DNA of 64,000 nucleotides from contig BLZA01000009.1 of assembly GCA_013423385.1 (NCBI GenBank), forward strand, positions 930,001 to 994,000, written 5' to 3'. The translations under genes and the position numbers were made by a program. This DNA is from Naganishia liquefaciens. Lineage: Eukaryota > Basidiomycota > Tremellomycetes > Filobasidiales > Filobasidiaceae. Every line of letters starts with the position of its first letter. The stretch's first letter is position 1. Shown here one piece after another: positions 1-13,900 of this stretch. The notes under the pieces were generated by a model, which worked only from the letters and a program-made list of their open reading frames with translations, ran no database searches and had not been told where the DNA came from.

Positions 1-239
1 CTGCAATTGATTCCCCAACTCGAGCGCGAAGGTTGTGTGAACGAGCGAGTAGAGAGGACCGGCTGCTCGCGCCGGGGGCTCCGGATCTGACGCGGGCGCA
101 CCGAATGACTGACGTTCACGTTTCAGGTTCCCGGCTTTAGCAGATCGGATCTGATATTTGACAAGTGACAGCCAAGGCACGAGATGCGTCTTAATTTCTT
201 GACCTGAGCCTTAGACCCAATACCATCGAGCACTCTGGA
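1..239. other. Left edge, upstream of NAD kinase
   Basis: No gene is seen here. The stretch presumably holds the promoter and 5' leader of the NAD kinase gene that starts at 240. Confidence 0.5.
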
Positions 240-3200
240 ATGATTCCACGCACGGACACAGCTAGGGTGTCATTTCCGACGGCAGCTTCTCAAAACACCG
301 GCCATGGACAGCAAAGCCAGCCCAATTCAACACTGAATGCTCCAACCTTGTCGAGGAGAACAAACATGTCTCGGCCATCACCTCTGTCTCGACTGCACAC
401 CTCGCCAAGTCCTAGCAGATCGGACTCATTCGAAACGGAACGAAGGAGATCGAGCACGTTCAAAGCCCCCGCGAGCCCATGCTACGTTCACAGCCATCTG
501 GAGAAGTATGGCCATGTACCTGCCCCGCCGTACAATCAGCCTTCCTGGGAAACGACTCAAGATCACTCGCACAACACAGAATACAATATGCCGGAGGACA
601 GAGACGGCGAGGGATCGACGAAGATGCGCATGCAGAAAGTAGATCTGTTCTCGCTGGACAAAGCAAACCCGGACAAGTCGTCACCCAAAGTAATCGATAC
701 ATCGGAAATATCGCCTGGTTTATCTGCAGTCTCAACATATCGCTCCAGCCAATCGGAGAGCGGAAGTACGAGGCATCGTCTGCAAGTCTCGGCTCCGGCA
801 TGGGAGGATCTGGACGACGCAGAAGACGGAGGAAGCATTACTCGGCAGCTTGCAGAAACGGCCACGGGTGTGCGGGAAATGAGCAAGCAACTCGGGCGAA
901 CAAAAGTCAAAAGTAACATCTCGCACGTTCTCATCGTTACCAAAGCTAGAGATAATGCACTCATCAAGCTGACAAGGGAGGTCGCCGTATACCTCATGGG
1001 GAAGAAGACGGGAGCCAGCGGTCGAGCCAATGGCAGAGGCATGGTCGTATACGTGGATTCGCAACTTCGGACGTCGAAGCGTTTCAATGCGGCTGGTCTG
1101 GAGGAAGAGCACCCCGAGTTTTTCAAGCCAGTCCCACGACGCCGATCGTCGTCATCAGCATCGATTGCCACACTTTCGGCATCGCTGTCGGATGTGAGCT
1201 TGTTGAGCAGAGCAAACAGTACCAATGGCGCCAAACGTCGTTCGAACATAGGCCGAGATGCGGAGCATGAGCAGGGTCAACTTCGCTATTGGACAGCGGA
1301 CATGTGCTCAAGCACACCCAATCTATTTGACTTTGTCGTTACTGTGAGCGAGACCCAAATGTCGTAGCCAACATGCTGACATCGTCTGGTAGCTTGGCGG
1401 AGATGGGACTGTCCTTTTCACGTCTTGGTTATTCCAGCGGATCGTTCCCCCAGTCTTGCCTTTTGCGCTTGGCTCTCTGGGTTTCTTGACAAATTTCGAC
1501 TACTCGAATTACAAGAAGACGATCGATCACGTAGTAGATGACGGCATCCGCGTCAATCTTCGGATGCGCTTTACGTGTGTTGTCTACCGAGCCATTGCGC
1601 CAGAGGAAGACAAGCACAAGGGCTCAAGTAGGAAAGCCATCAAATCTACTGGAGGCGATATCCTAATCAGCCGCGTTGGAAAGGAAGGGTGGGAAGCGCT
1701 CGAGAGTTCGAATGCTAGTGCACCTCATTGCAAGCAGAAAAAGGATAAGGAGATTATGTGCTACTCGACGCGACCCGTGGAAACCTTCGAGGTATTGAAC
1801 GATTTGGTGGTGGACCGTGGGCCGAGTCCCTACGTCAGCTTGTTGGAGCTCTTCGGTGAGTCCAGTCATTGCGGTTTACGCCTGAATACTGACGGATGCT
1901 TGGCAGGCGACGATCATCACCTGACAACAGTACAGGCAGACGGGCTATGTATCGCAACACCTACGGGCTCGACGGCGTATTCCCTCTCCGCCGGCGGTTC
2001 ACTTGTGCATCCTGGCATCCCGGCTTTACTGATCTCGCCGATCTGTCCGCATACACTATCATTTAGGCCAATGCTTCTGCCTGACTCGATGGAGGTCCGT
2101 GTCTGTGTGCCTTACAATTCGAGGAGTACCGCCTGGGCAAGCTTCGATGGTCGAGGGCGAATTGAGCTGAAGCGTGAGTACAACTGTCTCGCAGCGCACG
2201 CTCTGCGCTTACGAAGGTTTGAAATGCAGAGGGCGACTACATTAAAGTTACAGCATCAAAGTACCCCTTCCCCACAGTCTGCGCAGAAGAGCGATCTGTC
2301 GACTGGTTCCACTCGATCTCGCGCACCTTACGCTGGAACGAACGTGAGAAGCAAAAATCGTTCGTCGTTGTAGAGGAGGATCGACCAAAGCCAGTCAAGG
2401 GGAAGGGGTCGAAGACTGCGGAGGCGCCGCCACGCAAAAGCACATATGACGAAGATCTGCGAGTCAAGGCCAGCCAGCAGGAAGCTCAAGATGGACAAGA
2501 CGCGCTTGACAGGAAGGCATCGGAAGAGGGGGCAAGAGAAATGAGACAGCGAGGAGAAGAGGTAGAGGACGGCGGGTCCCAGGCAACGACCGAGGATGAA
2601 GAGGAGGAGGAAGAAGACGAGGCTTTCGATATCGACGAGTGAGTCGCTTTACTTTCAGCTTATGTGGTACTAACGGCACTTCGCGAACAGCATCTCCACC
2701 AACACCGCAGAGTCTACATCTCCCAAAGATTCTAGGGAAGAAACACCTCCCGCCAGGCCAAAATACTCGTCCAAACGGCCATCCCGCCTCGCAGGTCTAC
2801 TTGGCGAAGATGGTTCAAAATCTGGAGTCGATACGCCCGACCGTTTCTTCTTTCCGCACAAGCAGAATGCAGATGGACCGCTCAGTCCTGGAGCCTTTGC
2901 GAGCGCTCTCGATCGAGGCTTGACTCAATTGACTGCTCTCGACCAAGGCGAAAAAGTGTCATCACTGTCGAAGGACGAAGGTCAAGCCTCATTACATCAA
3001 GAAGAGGTCGGTCAGCGCGACCACATGGCAGCTCCCGCCGATCTACTCCATCCCCCCGGCCACGATATTCCGTCTGGACGTCATGGGCTGCTTCCTGGCC
3101 GGCTGAGAGGCGACGAGGATAGATCAGATCTGAAAACACCAAAACCATCGGGTGCTTCAGAAGCAAAACGGGACATTGACAGCCTCGACAATGGTGATGC

Positions 3201-3355
3201 GCACGATGGTGAGGAGCAAAGGGAACGTCGTACCAAGGCGTTCGCCTTCTACGGACAGGTAAGTCCGGATCTGATCTCTCTTGCTAACTTAATCAGCCGT
3301 CTGACTTCTCGCTATCCAGGATGAATCCGACTCTTCTGGCGACGAGGATAGCTAG
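240..3355 (+). CDS. NAD kinase (ATP-NAD kinase), six exons
   Basis: The enzyme phosphorylates NAD to NADP using ATP and supplies NADPH for biosynthesis and redox defence. Seen: exons about 240-1343, 1393-1855, 1907-2173, 2230-2638, 2691-3258 and 3320-3355, which join in frame to 948 residues. The diphosphate-binding motif LGGDGTVLF lies at the start of exon 2 and [12 protein letters not shown] follows. [22 protein letters not shown] and [10 protein letters not shown] follow after the second intron and are signatures of the family. Roughly 230 residues of Ser/Pro-rich sequence precede the catalytic domain, and a long acidic, charged tail ends in a [11 protein letters not shown] block, as in other fungal NAD kinases. 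The gene is convergent with the SNF2-RING gene. The first ATG is assumed; an upstream exon cannot be excluded. Confidence 0.93.
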
Positions 3356-3608
3356 CAATCGATCTCCAGCCGCAGGTAATTCGGATGATTGTATTCAGGT
3401 GACGCGCACAGCGAGGTTCTCCGAGGGAATAATGAGCACTTGAGCCCGGTCTGCACACTTTGGAAGTGACCTTGACTACATATTCGTTCCTACAACATGA
3501 CGTCGCCCCAGTGTCTGTGCAACATAGACCACACAGATAAGATGATATACAGTTCGGATCTACCAGGTCAATACAGTTGGGAGTATGAGGCCATCCGCTG
3601 ACGATCTC

Positions 3609-6600
3609 TCAATGCAACAATAAATCCAATAAGTCATCCCGACTGAAACGCGGTGTTAGGCCAGAAAGATAGAGAACGATTGCCGAATGAACTCACGTTC
3701 CACTTGAATCGTCCGCCCCTTTCCGAGCGACAGAGCTCACAAGCGCCTCTTGTTGTACGATACGTTCACTGGCGTTTTTAACATACAGAGACGTTTTGTT
3801 CTTCTTCGCACGATTGATGATCTTGGCCTCCACTGTCTCTTCGACGGCGTAACTGTGACAAGAGGAATAAGCTCGATGAAATGTATTAGTCAGAAGTGTT
3901 TCACCAGTAGACCGTGGTCTCCTTCGCTTGGCCTAATCGGTCGATTCTCCCGACAGCTGTAAATAAAAGGGATAAAGATGATCCGCCAGCGATCGCACAA
4001 AGTGAACATACCTTGCATTTCAAAAGCGCTATTGATTACCGGTTCCAGCAGATGACAGACGCTTGCTGATGTGCTGAATTTCAACAGTGAGCGAGATGCA
4101 ATTTCGGCAACTTCGCACTTACAGAGTCAAACCAGCGTTGTCAGATTGACCATTGAGCATGTAAACCTGTATCCTCGGGTCTTGATTGAATCTCTCTGCG
4201 CTATCGTCATTCTTCCTGCCGGTGCGACACAAATAGGTGATTCTGTTGCTACTGAAAGCGAGCTGCACGATGGTAAGAGCATCTTTCCATGAAGAAAAAA
4301 CGATATGCTTGACATGTGGTTTGTGATTCAGGTAGAATCGAATTTGCCGAATCAAACGGTTGACCTTTGGCGTATCAGCACACCAGCCGCTTCCTGTTAC
4401 CGCTAAGCACCAACTCACCTTGGATCCCCAGTTGCCTAAAATATCGACCGCCAGCATTTCGGGATTTTCGGAAGCGATATTGTATACTTCTGGGTCGATG
4501 TTGACGGAAAGCCATGCCGAAGACTGGTCCGCCGCATCGACCTTACCCAGTCCCATCTCTGGGTCTTCAATCTTTACGGGCGCAATCTTTCGCACTTGGT
4601 CTGTGGGTTTGATTTCGGCGCGACAATTCGGACAAACGGGACGACTGTACTGTCTCCGCAATCTTTTGAAACAATCTGCACAGAGCTGGCACGTTTGAAA
4701 AGTGGTGAGCAATTTCCAATCCTGACAGCCTTTTCCGCACTTACTCGGTGGAGACATCCCAAAATGACGACTTCCTGCCCTGCACGTTGTCCCAGAGTGT
4801 CTTGGCAAATGGGACATTCTTCCGGGGTTTCTTCACCGTCGTTGCGTATAGAATTGAGCTGTGAAGAGAGAACGCCAAAAGTGTTCACAATCACCGCATG
4901 TGTAATGACGAAGAAAACGGAGCACTCACGTATCTCTTCCTCGCATTGACTTTGTTCAAAGATGCCTGAGCCAACGAGATACGCTCCGAAACTGCAGCCA
5001 TGTCGTCTTCCACGCTCTGTGTCTCTAGTGTTATCGGTTCGACCGTATCAGAAATCTCTTGAAGTGCCCGGAAATAAGCCACACGCCGGTTGAAGCCAGC
5101 GTTGAATGCGGCGAATTCATCAGTCAACTTCTTGACCAAATCCATTTGAGCTTTTATCACACTGTGAATCCTGTCCGCTTCGGTCTTGCATATAACTTGC
5201 TCTTCGCGACGTATGTCCCCCCGCTCAGCGATTTCTGTTTCAAGTGCGTCCATCAGCTATATTCTTGGCTCAAGCGGAAAGCGGTCACCATTCAAGGCCA
5301 TCTGAGCCGCTTTGAGCGAGATTCCCTCTTGCGCAGCAAGGCGAATGGCATCTCTTCGCTTGACCAAGGCCTCCTTGGGATCCGGCCCAGCGGCGGCTCG
5401 AGGTGTTCCAAGCTCAGCGGGTTCGGCTACTCTTGCAGGTACAGCGCGATCGTCAAGTGCCGCTAAGGCGTTACGTTCCTGCAATTGATCTTCAGATAAG
5501 TATGCACGCGATCATGAGTTTCCTCTCGATGAACTCGCCTCTATCATGAACTCTCTCCGGTCGGCGAGAGCCATCTGATAGATCCAAAGCTGCGTCTCCA
5601 GCTCATATTGTTCGTCGAGAGTTTTTTCGTAGTCTGCTGTGTCATCCTCTATGACCTCAAGCATTCTTTCTGTAATACTATTGCGAAGCTCCCAAAGGCA
5701 CTCGGCGTTGTCTTTGAGAGCATCGATTCGAACATTTAACGGCTCCCGAACTCGGTCGCCCCGCAGTCCCAGCGACCCAGCATATGCAACGTCCAAACAT
5801 TCGAGATCTGGTATTCCGCTGCGAACGATAGCAGACGCGATTTTATCGTGATACGCATTTGCGGTGTTTGCGGTTGAAAGAAGAAGCCTTGTTCGGATAC
5901 GGCTTGCGACAGCATACCATTCATCCTCTTTTTCAGCTCTATCTGCCACTTGCACGAAATCTGCGCTGTGAAGGTCACCAAGGCGGAACGCTGCCTCGTG
6001 TTGAAGAAAAGAAAGGTCGGTTCTACGGACGCGCAGGTTGGTGATGAATGACTCGTGATCGGCGATGATGTTGTCGTTCCCGATTTTCGCCGGGGAGGAC
6101 TCGTTCTGGAGATCTTGTTGCTCGACTGCCGTGATTCGATCCTCCAAATCTTTTAAAACGCGTGTCATCTCGCGATAGATATCCTCGAGGATAGTTGCAG
6201 ATTCTGCCCAACTCGGCGATAGCCGCATGACTAGCAGCATAGCATGACGAATGCGGACTCGACTGAGCTCCGAGAGTCGTTGCAGGTAGGTTGTTTCCGC
6301 GTCTTCCTCCATGCGTTTCAAAGCCTCCATCATGGTCATGATTTCAGTGTCCAGCCTGATTCGAGTAACACGGCTCCCCGCTGCATTCCCGCCGAGCTGT
6401 CCGACTTGCATATGAGTGCATATCATTCGCAAGGTGTGGAGGACCGACCGAAGGCGGGCGGTATCGGCAAATCCGGCTTGCGATCGTTGTAAGCTTTCGA
6501 TATTGGTCTCATATGCATCATTGTAATACTGCGCAAAATAAAAAGTCATTGGCAAACCTGGAAGAGAATTCGCTCTCATAACTCACGGCACGCTCGATTC

Positions 6601-9143
6601 TATTCAATTTAATTGGTATAATATGCCGGGTCTGTTGGGGAATGACCATTTTCATGTCCTCTGGAGACAGACCCGCTTTAGTGTGTCGGACGACGATGTT
6701 CTTGAAGATGGCATGGAAAGTGGGTGCGAACGCCGGGGTTGTGATGCGCTTCCATATAGCATTCGGAATGTCAATGCCTAAGAACAGTAACGAGGAAGCG
6801 AGGTCCTCAATTGAAGCCCTTGCGGGAGTGCCCGATATGGCTAGGGACGCTCGCCTTTTGATGGTTCTGATCATTTTCGCTGATTTGCTGGCGGCCGCAA
6901 TGTCCAGCTCCTGTATCTCGTCAATGATGACACGTCGCCAATCGCATAGTAGTAGCGCGCTACGAGGTCGTGGATGGTTCATGTACGCAGCTGTACTGCG
7001 CCGAGCCCTTTTGACAGGAGGCGTCGCGACATCCCAGTCGCTTTGCACGACTGAAAAAGTTGTGAGAACGATATCCGCCTTGGAGACGCGTTCAATCCAT
7101 TTATCCATCATGGGTCTTTCGTCGGACTGATCGGCATCTCGCTTTCGTTTGCCGCGCGTCGCATTGTAGAATGCATCATGAACCGACTTCCATCCAGTAT
7201 AAACTACCACATTCAGGTCTGGCGCATGTCGTGCGATCTCATTAGCCCACTGTAGAATGAGCGTTTCGGGAGTGACGATGAGTGTGGCCTGATGTCGATG
7301 TTAGGTCAAGACGAAGAGGCTAGTATTCTCACTTGCCTGAACCTTGGTAACGCTCAATTGAAGTTGGTCATCCCATGAAATCAGATCCAAACCGTTCTCC
7401 GCTTCGACGCGAGATTCCCGACTTAACATGACTAAGGCGATGGCTTCAAGCGTTTTACCGAGACCTAAACATTCTGAGGATATCAATTCGATGCGAGTAG
7501 ACCAGACGATAGTCCTCACCCATCTCCTCACACAGCATTCCTCCCCGTATTTCCCGAAGACCAAAGTCGTCTCTCTGTTCCCGTAATGCCGTGTCGCCAC
7601 GTTCTTCTTCATGCAGTGCTCCGGCATCGTCATGCTCCTTTCCAGTATTCCAGGCGTCGAATGCCGAGAGTGGGAGAGCGTCGCCGGTGATGCGATTGTA
7701 GGCGATGATTACCTTCAGAGTACCGCTTCCCACCTCCAACTTTTCCCACATGCCTATCGACCGATACGGTGAGTCGGTGCTCCGCTCTCTATCCACCAGC
7801 CATGCCACGGTGCGCAGTTGAAAGGGCAGCAGAGCTGCGGTCATGCCCGGTGGCTGATATTGTTCAAGAGCAGATGTCGCCCCGGGAGCGGGAAGTAGAT
7901 TACGATAGAATGCGTCGAGCTCGATGTGTGCAGGCTCATCTTCTGATGCTAAGGCGCGAACGAGAGTCGATCCGGGACATACAGCTTGCATTACGATGCG
8001 GCGGTTGAGCGACACACTCCAGTTCGACGGCCGAACGTATAGCTTAGCCGGGTCTGCAAACATTTCAAACAACAGACCGATTCTCAATGACTTCCAGATG
8101 CCTCGATCCGTGTCATGATACGCATATGGGGTATTGCGTGACGGGCAATGCGTCCAAAAGTCCTTGATCTGCATAGGAGGGTCTCCGTCCCCGACTTCTG
8201 GACGATTGACGAGATACACTTTTATTCGTGTTGTGAATGGCTGATCGCGTTGGTTCCTCGCAGACAGAAGTAGGTCTAGAGAGTCAACCCAATGTCGGAC
8301 GGAGGATCCATCTTCGCTTGGGGACAAGCACGACGTATACGACATGACGCGACGTTCGATTGCGGTGTATGGTAATGGACGATACGTAAACAATGCCGTA
8401 TCTTGATACTCGTCGTCCAGCACGATCGACTTTCCCTCGACGTTAAGCCCGCACGTGTCGCTTTGGCGTTTCAGACAGAAAATTGGATCGAGGAATAGCT
8501 TTTCATTATCGCCGACGTTGGCCTGGACCATCGCGGTGAGGGCGTTGACGATAGCCGGCCCATGCTCATTGTACCCAACATCTTCTTTGAGCATCCATGA
8601 TCCCTTCTTCAGTGAGCATTCCAGTGGAACCCCGATTCGAACCTCCTGCTCTTGGTGGAAGACGAGACAGGGTTCCTCCCGCGGGGCTAGAGGCTTCGCC
8701 TCTATGAGCTCGATACCATCCATCTCCGCCTTGGTCTTCATCGCCTTCCTCTGCCGGACCTCATCCCTCGCTATCATCGCTCTCGCCCGCTGATCCAGCA
8801 CATCCCGCATTGTGCCTTTGATTTCATCAACGGGAACGTCCAATGTTTGCAGGGTGATATCCAGAATTGTCGCCAGGGCAACGTCGTTCACATGATAATT
8901 GTGATCCGGTTTGACGGACGGCGATGCGACTTGCTTTCCCTTTGCCGAACCTTGGGGACGATTGCCTATGAAGGCAGAGCATTGATACTGAATCCCCTCC
9001 TATCGCCAACGAAGATTTCCGGACTTACGCTTGACCGAGGCCGGCAACTCGAACACCTCTCTCCCGCTCAACACCTCCGCCTGATCCAACTCTCGTTCTG
9101 AAGGGCAAGGGCCTCTGCGGGCTGTCCGCATCGTTCGTCTCAT
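3609..9143 (-). CDS. SNF2-family helicase with RING finger, SHPRH/IRC20-like E3 ubiquitin ligase
   Basis: A large nuclear protein combining a Swi2/Snf2 ATPase with a RING finger. The family (human SHPRH, yeast Irc20) acts in DNA damage tolerance and recombination through ubiquitination. Seen, in coding order: a long N-terminal region from the ATG at 9143; motif I EEMGLGKTLEA spliced near 7.45-7.5 kb; motif II WRRVIIDEIQELD near 6.93 kb; motif III ISGTPA near 6.83 kb; a coiled-coil-rich insert at 5.5-6.5 kb; a C3HC4 RING (CPICQDTL ... GCLHRFCADCF ... CPNC) at 4.6-4.85 kb; then helicase-C motifs including LLEPVINSA, VGRIDRLGQ and YAVEETVEAKI. A RING lying between the two helicase halves is the arrangement of this subfamily. 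Many short introns are present. I place the stop after LLDLLLH at 3609. The start ATG has an in-frame upstream stop, and a second ATG follows four codons later. Confidence 0.88.
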
Positions 9144-9562
9144 CTTTCGGCAGTTTAATCACTTTGATGGCGCAACGAGAGATTTGCAGCGCGAAGAGTC
9201 ACGATGCTTGCGAGACGAGACACCGCTCCGAGGAGACGGTGGGCGATGAGGCGCACAGACAGGCTGCGCCGTTGTGTGAGACAGATCTGATGGTCAGATT
9301 GTGCGTTGAGTAGAGAAGGAGCAGCAAGATGCATCAAGTGATAGATGAGACAATCCAGACAGCTATAGCTATCAAGATCGCCGAGACGCATCTGGCCGAG
9401 CTGGATTCTGCTTCCGACCTAGAGATCAGACAGCGAGCGATTCAAGCAAGCTGCTATTCGGATGCGCGACCTGATGATGATAATCCTGTCTCTCTGCGTC
9501 GAGTTGTCTGCTTGCCTGTCCGAGTGCCTCGACGCGTAGATCCGAGCCCTATACTGCTCAAC
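9144..9562. promoter_or_regulatory. Divergent intergenic region, SNF2-RING / tubulin cofactor B
   Basis: About 420 bp between two divergent start codons, so both promoters and 5' leaders must lie here. I see no clear TATA box. The open reading upstream of 9563 in the cofactor B frame is taken as leader. Confidence 0.5.
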
Positions 9563-10666
9563 ATGCCGCCCATCTCTCTCTTCATACGCTCTCCGGCAAC
9601 GCTAAGCGAACGCCGCTTCGACACCGAAACCGCGCTGGTGGCCATCAGAGCGAAATTGGAAACCGTCACGGGAATCCCGGCGGGGGAACAGGTGTGGAAT
9701 GTGTATCGAGACGTCGAGGCTGCGGAGCAAGGGCAAGGCGGTAGGAAGATAGGTCAGGAGGAAACACTGCAAGATGCTGGAGTTCAGGAGTGGGAATGTA
9801 TTCAGGTAAATCTGCACGACTGAGCGATATGCGTCGAGGAGTGACGACGGGACGGCGTCCTGAGGCAAAGATCGATGCAGAGTCCTCGTGATATGAATGC
9901 TCATATCTTTGGGTCGATGTCCTGTATGTCGGATAGGTCGGAGAGGAACTTGGCGCGAGCGCGATCTCATCACATTGCGGTGTTGCCTTGCTACGGATTT
10001 CCCGGCGCGAACGCTGACGCCTTGTCGTATAGGTTACAAGCGTTAATCCGCAAGCCAACCTTGAAGGAGAATTCACCGACGTCTCAAGAGTGGACAAGTA
10101 CGAGATCTCGAATGAGGAGTACGAGAAACGCCATGGTGAGCATGTCCTCGACGTCTATGGCTTTCCCGTACGCATGCTAACATCTTCTTGAGCAGATACC
10201 GTTCTGCAAGACTTGAAAGCTCGTGGTCTCGGTCGTTTCGCACCTGCGTCATCCGCACCACCTCCGCCAACGCATCGTGCATTGCCAGATCAGACCGTTG
10301 GCAAGCGCTGCATCGTGCTACACCCGGGAGCCACCGCATCGACAGCCGAGCCCATCGGCGACGAACCGCGCGGAACAATAGAGTTTGTGGGGAAGACATT
10401 GTTCGGTAAAGGCAAGGGCAAAGTAGATGAGGGTGATTGGATTGGAGTTAGACTGGATGAACCGGTCGGGAAAAATGATGGATCGTAAGTCATCTCGCGA
10501 TGCAGTGATGAATCGGCTGACGCTTCGCCATTGCAGAGTCGAGGGCGAACGTTACTTTGAAAGCAAACCGAATCACGGGGTGTTTGTTCGTCCAGAGCGC
10601 ATAGTGATCGGAGATTGGCCCGAAATCGATGAATTCGCGGACATGGATGATGAGGATGAGATATAA
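9563..10666 (+). CDS. Tubulin-folding cofactor B (Ubl + CAP-Gly), ALF1/TBCB homologue
   Basis: Binds alpha-tubulin in the post-chaperonin folding pathway and, with cofactor E, takes part in dimer assembly and disassembly. Seen: an N-terminal ubiquitin-like domain (ISLFIRS onward, about residues 3-85), a coiled middle segment ending in EISNEEYEKRHDTVLQDLK, then a CAP-Gly domain with the diagnostic GKNDGSV and HGVFVRPE motifs. It ends in the acidic EIDEFADMDDEDEI tail, which matches the family's EEG/tubulin-binding C terminus. Three introns, near 9.81-10.03, 10.14-10.20 and 10.49-10.54 kb, keep the frame. The start at 9563 places the Ubl domain at the N terminus, as in the family, although the frame is open further upstream. 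Confidence 0.93.
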
Positions 10667-10903
10667 GAACCAAAATGCGGCAGCAAAGGCTGTAGGCAAG
10701 GCGGGCAAAGTTTCACAGGTTGTCCGATAGACTATCGCAATCTGCAAAATACTATATGGTCTTACTACTCCGAAGTTTCTTCTGTTTCTGCAAGAATCAC
10801 ATATGGAATCCGTATTATGCGCCTGTTCCTAACGTGCTGTTATTTGCGATGGTAGATAGCAAGATATTCAGGAAGTCGGTTTCGCTAGCGATACGTGACA
10901 GAT

Positions 10904-13900
10904 TTAGCCCTTGCCCTTTGTCAACTGAGGAGAATCCGAAATCACGCACCTGTTCTCGGAAACGGTATCGCTACCTTGTCCCAGCTGAGACAGGTAGAAG
11001 GGGTTGAAACCTGTTTCAGCGGAACCTCCTGCGTTTGTTGGCAGTTGGCCGAAAGTGTCATTCCACCATGAATCCAAATTCGTCGCATTGCTTCCTGAGA
11101 GGTCCACCTCAGAAGAAAATTGGTTGTCATAAGCTTGCAGGCCAGCGTGCTGCTCAGCATCTCCGAGCAGCAAGTTCCTCTCGGGGTTATCGTTGCTACG
11201 AGGCTGATATGAAGCGCTGTCCATGTAAGCCTGTTCCAACAGCGAGTTCTGCCGAGACCGCGCCGGACCGCGCAGAGGACCGGGCATACGTGTCTCGGTC
11301 ATGCCTCGCCCACTATCGATGAATGGCTGATGAACGTCAATCGTATTGAGGTCGGGCGCCACGAAAGACCACGCCGAATCTTCCGGAGCAGCTTGTGTGG
11401 CCTCCGAGTATTGGTTGGAGGAATCCTGCCCATGTCTGCGATTTTGTCGCGGCGATTTAAGGGAAGGATGGGACGAAACGGATACTTTGCGATCGGGATT
11501 TTGTATATCCGAACGATTGGACTGTTTTTGTTGCTGTCCGAACCGCTGCGCTGCCGTATTTGCTCGCGACGATAACACATGGGAGTACGGCGGTATGGCG
11601 GCAGAATTATTGAGTGCTTGCTCTTGAGCGCTAGTGTTGTTGGCACGTTGCGTCAAGAACTCAACGATAGCCAATTCGTCTTTTACGATTGGTTCCGATA
11701 TTCTGCCTTGCTCATCTGGTGCAAGACCTGCAACAACATCCAGTAGACGTCGCAGCTCTTCCGCTCGTGGCGAAGCAGCGTCGACTACAAGAAAGTCAGC
11801 AGAGATTGCAAACATTACAACGGAGCAAACTCACGCTTGATCGTGACTCCCAAAACGATATATGAGTTGAGTCTGGCAGCGAGGTCAGGTCGATCCGCTA
11901 ACGAGCGCGCGGTGGACGACTCACACTCGATATCCTCCGCTGTTGATCTTGACATTCTGCGGCTTCTCGAACATAAATTCTCGTCGTCCTAGCAAGTCCG
12001 CCTTCGCGGATTCGATCGCGGCATCACGAGAGTATTGGTACTGCTTGTCTGACGTTCGCTTTCTTAAGAGATACGGCCTAGAGCGTGTGCCGTGAGTCAG
12101 TTCAAGTATGAATGGTTGGAGTGCACAGGACTTGCCTGTGTAACGTGATCCGCGCGAACAGGAACTCGCAAGCGAGGAGATGTCTTTGCACAAACAAGAA
12201 ATGGTGATTCGCGTCCAGAGATGTATCTGGATGATGTATGGCAAAGAAAGGCGGCAATTTGCTTTGCCAGTCCAACAACTCTTGATCCAGTTTGAGTACT
12301 GTGGCGTAATCAGGCGGACGAATAGCGAACGCTACAAGCGATGCTACGTTAGCTCCTTCTTTTTCCAGCTCAAAGAGAACCCAACTTACTATGATCGGAT
12401 ATTCTGCCCATGATCTCGGCCAGTCGGTGTCGCAGTATGACTTGGGTATATTCGGTCGGATGCATGAGGGAATGACCCTTCGGATCGAAATCACCAGAAT
12501 CTACTTCTTCGTCATCGAGGTTTGCCGGCTCCTTGGTATCCGTATGAGCATCAGATATCGATGTCGGTCGTCCGACGAGGAGCGCAGTCGTGCTAGTGGA
12601 CGCCGAATTGCGATGAGCTGTTCAGAAACACATCTTTTATTGGACTTTGACATACCGATCTAGATGATATACCATTGCCCAGGCTCGTCTCCGGAGTTCG
12701 ATTTCTCTCTTATCGGTCAGATTAAGTACTGTGCCATCACGATATAACCCAAGCTGAAATGCCGCTGTCAAAGGAGTAGAGCCCTCAGCTGCTCTTCGTG
12801 TTAATAGCCTACGATCCACCATGAAAGGAGTCAGTAATGAACATACTCAGGAGAGACTTAATACAATACGTACATATATCTGGCTGTCAAGAGGCCAGCA
12901 TATAAGACGTCAAGGTTATCTCTTTGGAGCGCTTTGGCGCAAGTCAGAGCAGATCCTGCGAAAGTGAGGAATAGCCGGTAAGCATCTATGCAGAGACTTT
13001 GCCAGGTGCGAGACTTACTACTAGAGCCGTAAAAACGTCTGCTCCAGGATTTCTGTCCAGCCAGTCCTCCAACGAGTTCCAGTGGGGCGGACAGCGTAGC
13101 AATGGCAAGCTGATGGTACCCGGTCAAGAAAAGAAGAACCTCGAGCTTCGCATGTAACACCTACCACAATGAACATCAAGGGTAACCATTTCAACATGTC
13201 CCCATTCAGCGGTGGGTTTGTTGGGTAACTCTTCATCGATTCGAAGAACTGTGCGTATTTGCGGTGAAATGCAGGTCTGTTGATCTTGTATCGCGTCCAG
13301 CTACAGAAAAGGCATCAGGCATGTTGCGGAGAGGATGCACGCATCACCCACTCGATCTCGCGAAAGTATAGTCTAAAACAACGGGAAAATCTTAGCAAAC
13401 GAAAAAAAGGCTTGCAGGAAGTAACGTACTCTACGAGGCTATCGCACAAACCTTTCTCCGGTACGCTCATCAACAGGGATATGAGAACGTTCTTCGTGAT
13501 GCCAGATTCGCTGAGTGTGTGTAAAATTTCGGTCAGATCAGGAGATGGGGGGTCTAGCGTGATCCGAGCTTTGAGCTTTGGATGTTCGATGATCGCTCCT
13601 GAAGCGGGAGAAGGCCCGTCTGAAGGCGAGCCAGCAGCATGAACGTTCGAGTAGTAAAGCGGTACCGGCGGGGTATGGGTCTGGTTCGCAGCGGGAGAAG
13701 AGGTCTAAGGGAGGACAGACCGCACAGTCAGAGACGAAATCACACGAATGGAGTTGCCTCACCTGGCTGTTACTATCGTGAGCTTTGGGGTGAAACACCT
13801 CTTCCGCAGCGCCACCGCTTAACATGGCTCTTACGTCTAGGTCCACCCGTTGATATCCGTTACCTGAATCTTCCACCGAGACAGGAACGGGAGTGCGAGA

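Noticed and set aside
563-1249. Long antisense open frame within NAD kinase exon 1
   Set aside because: It lies opposite a gene with clear NAD kinase continuation and has no motif; a shadow of coding composition.
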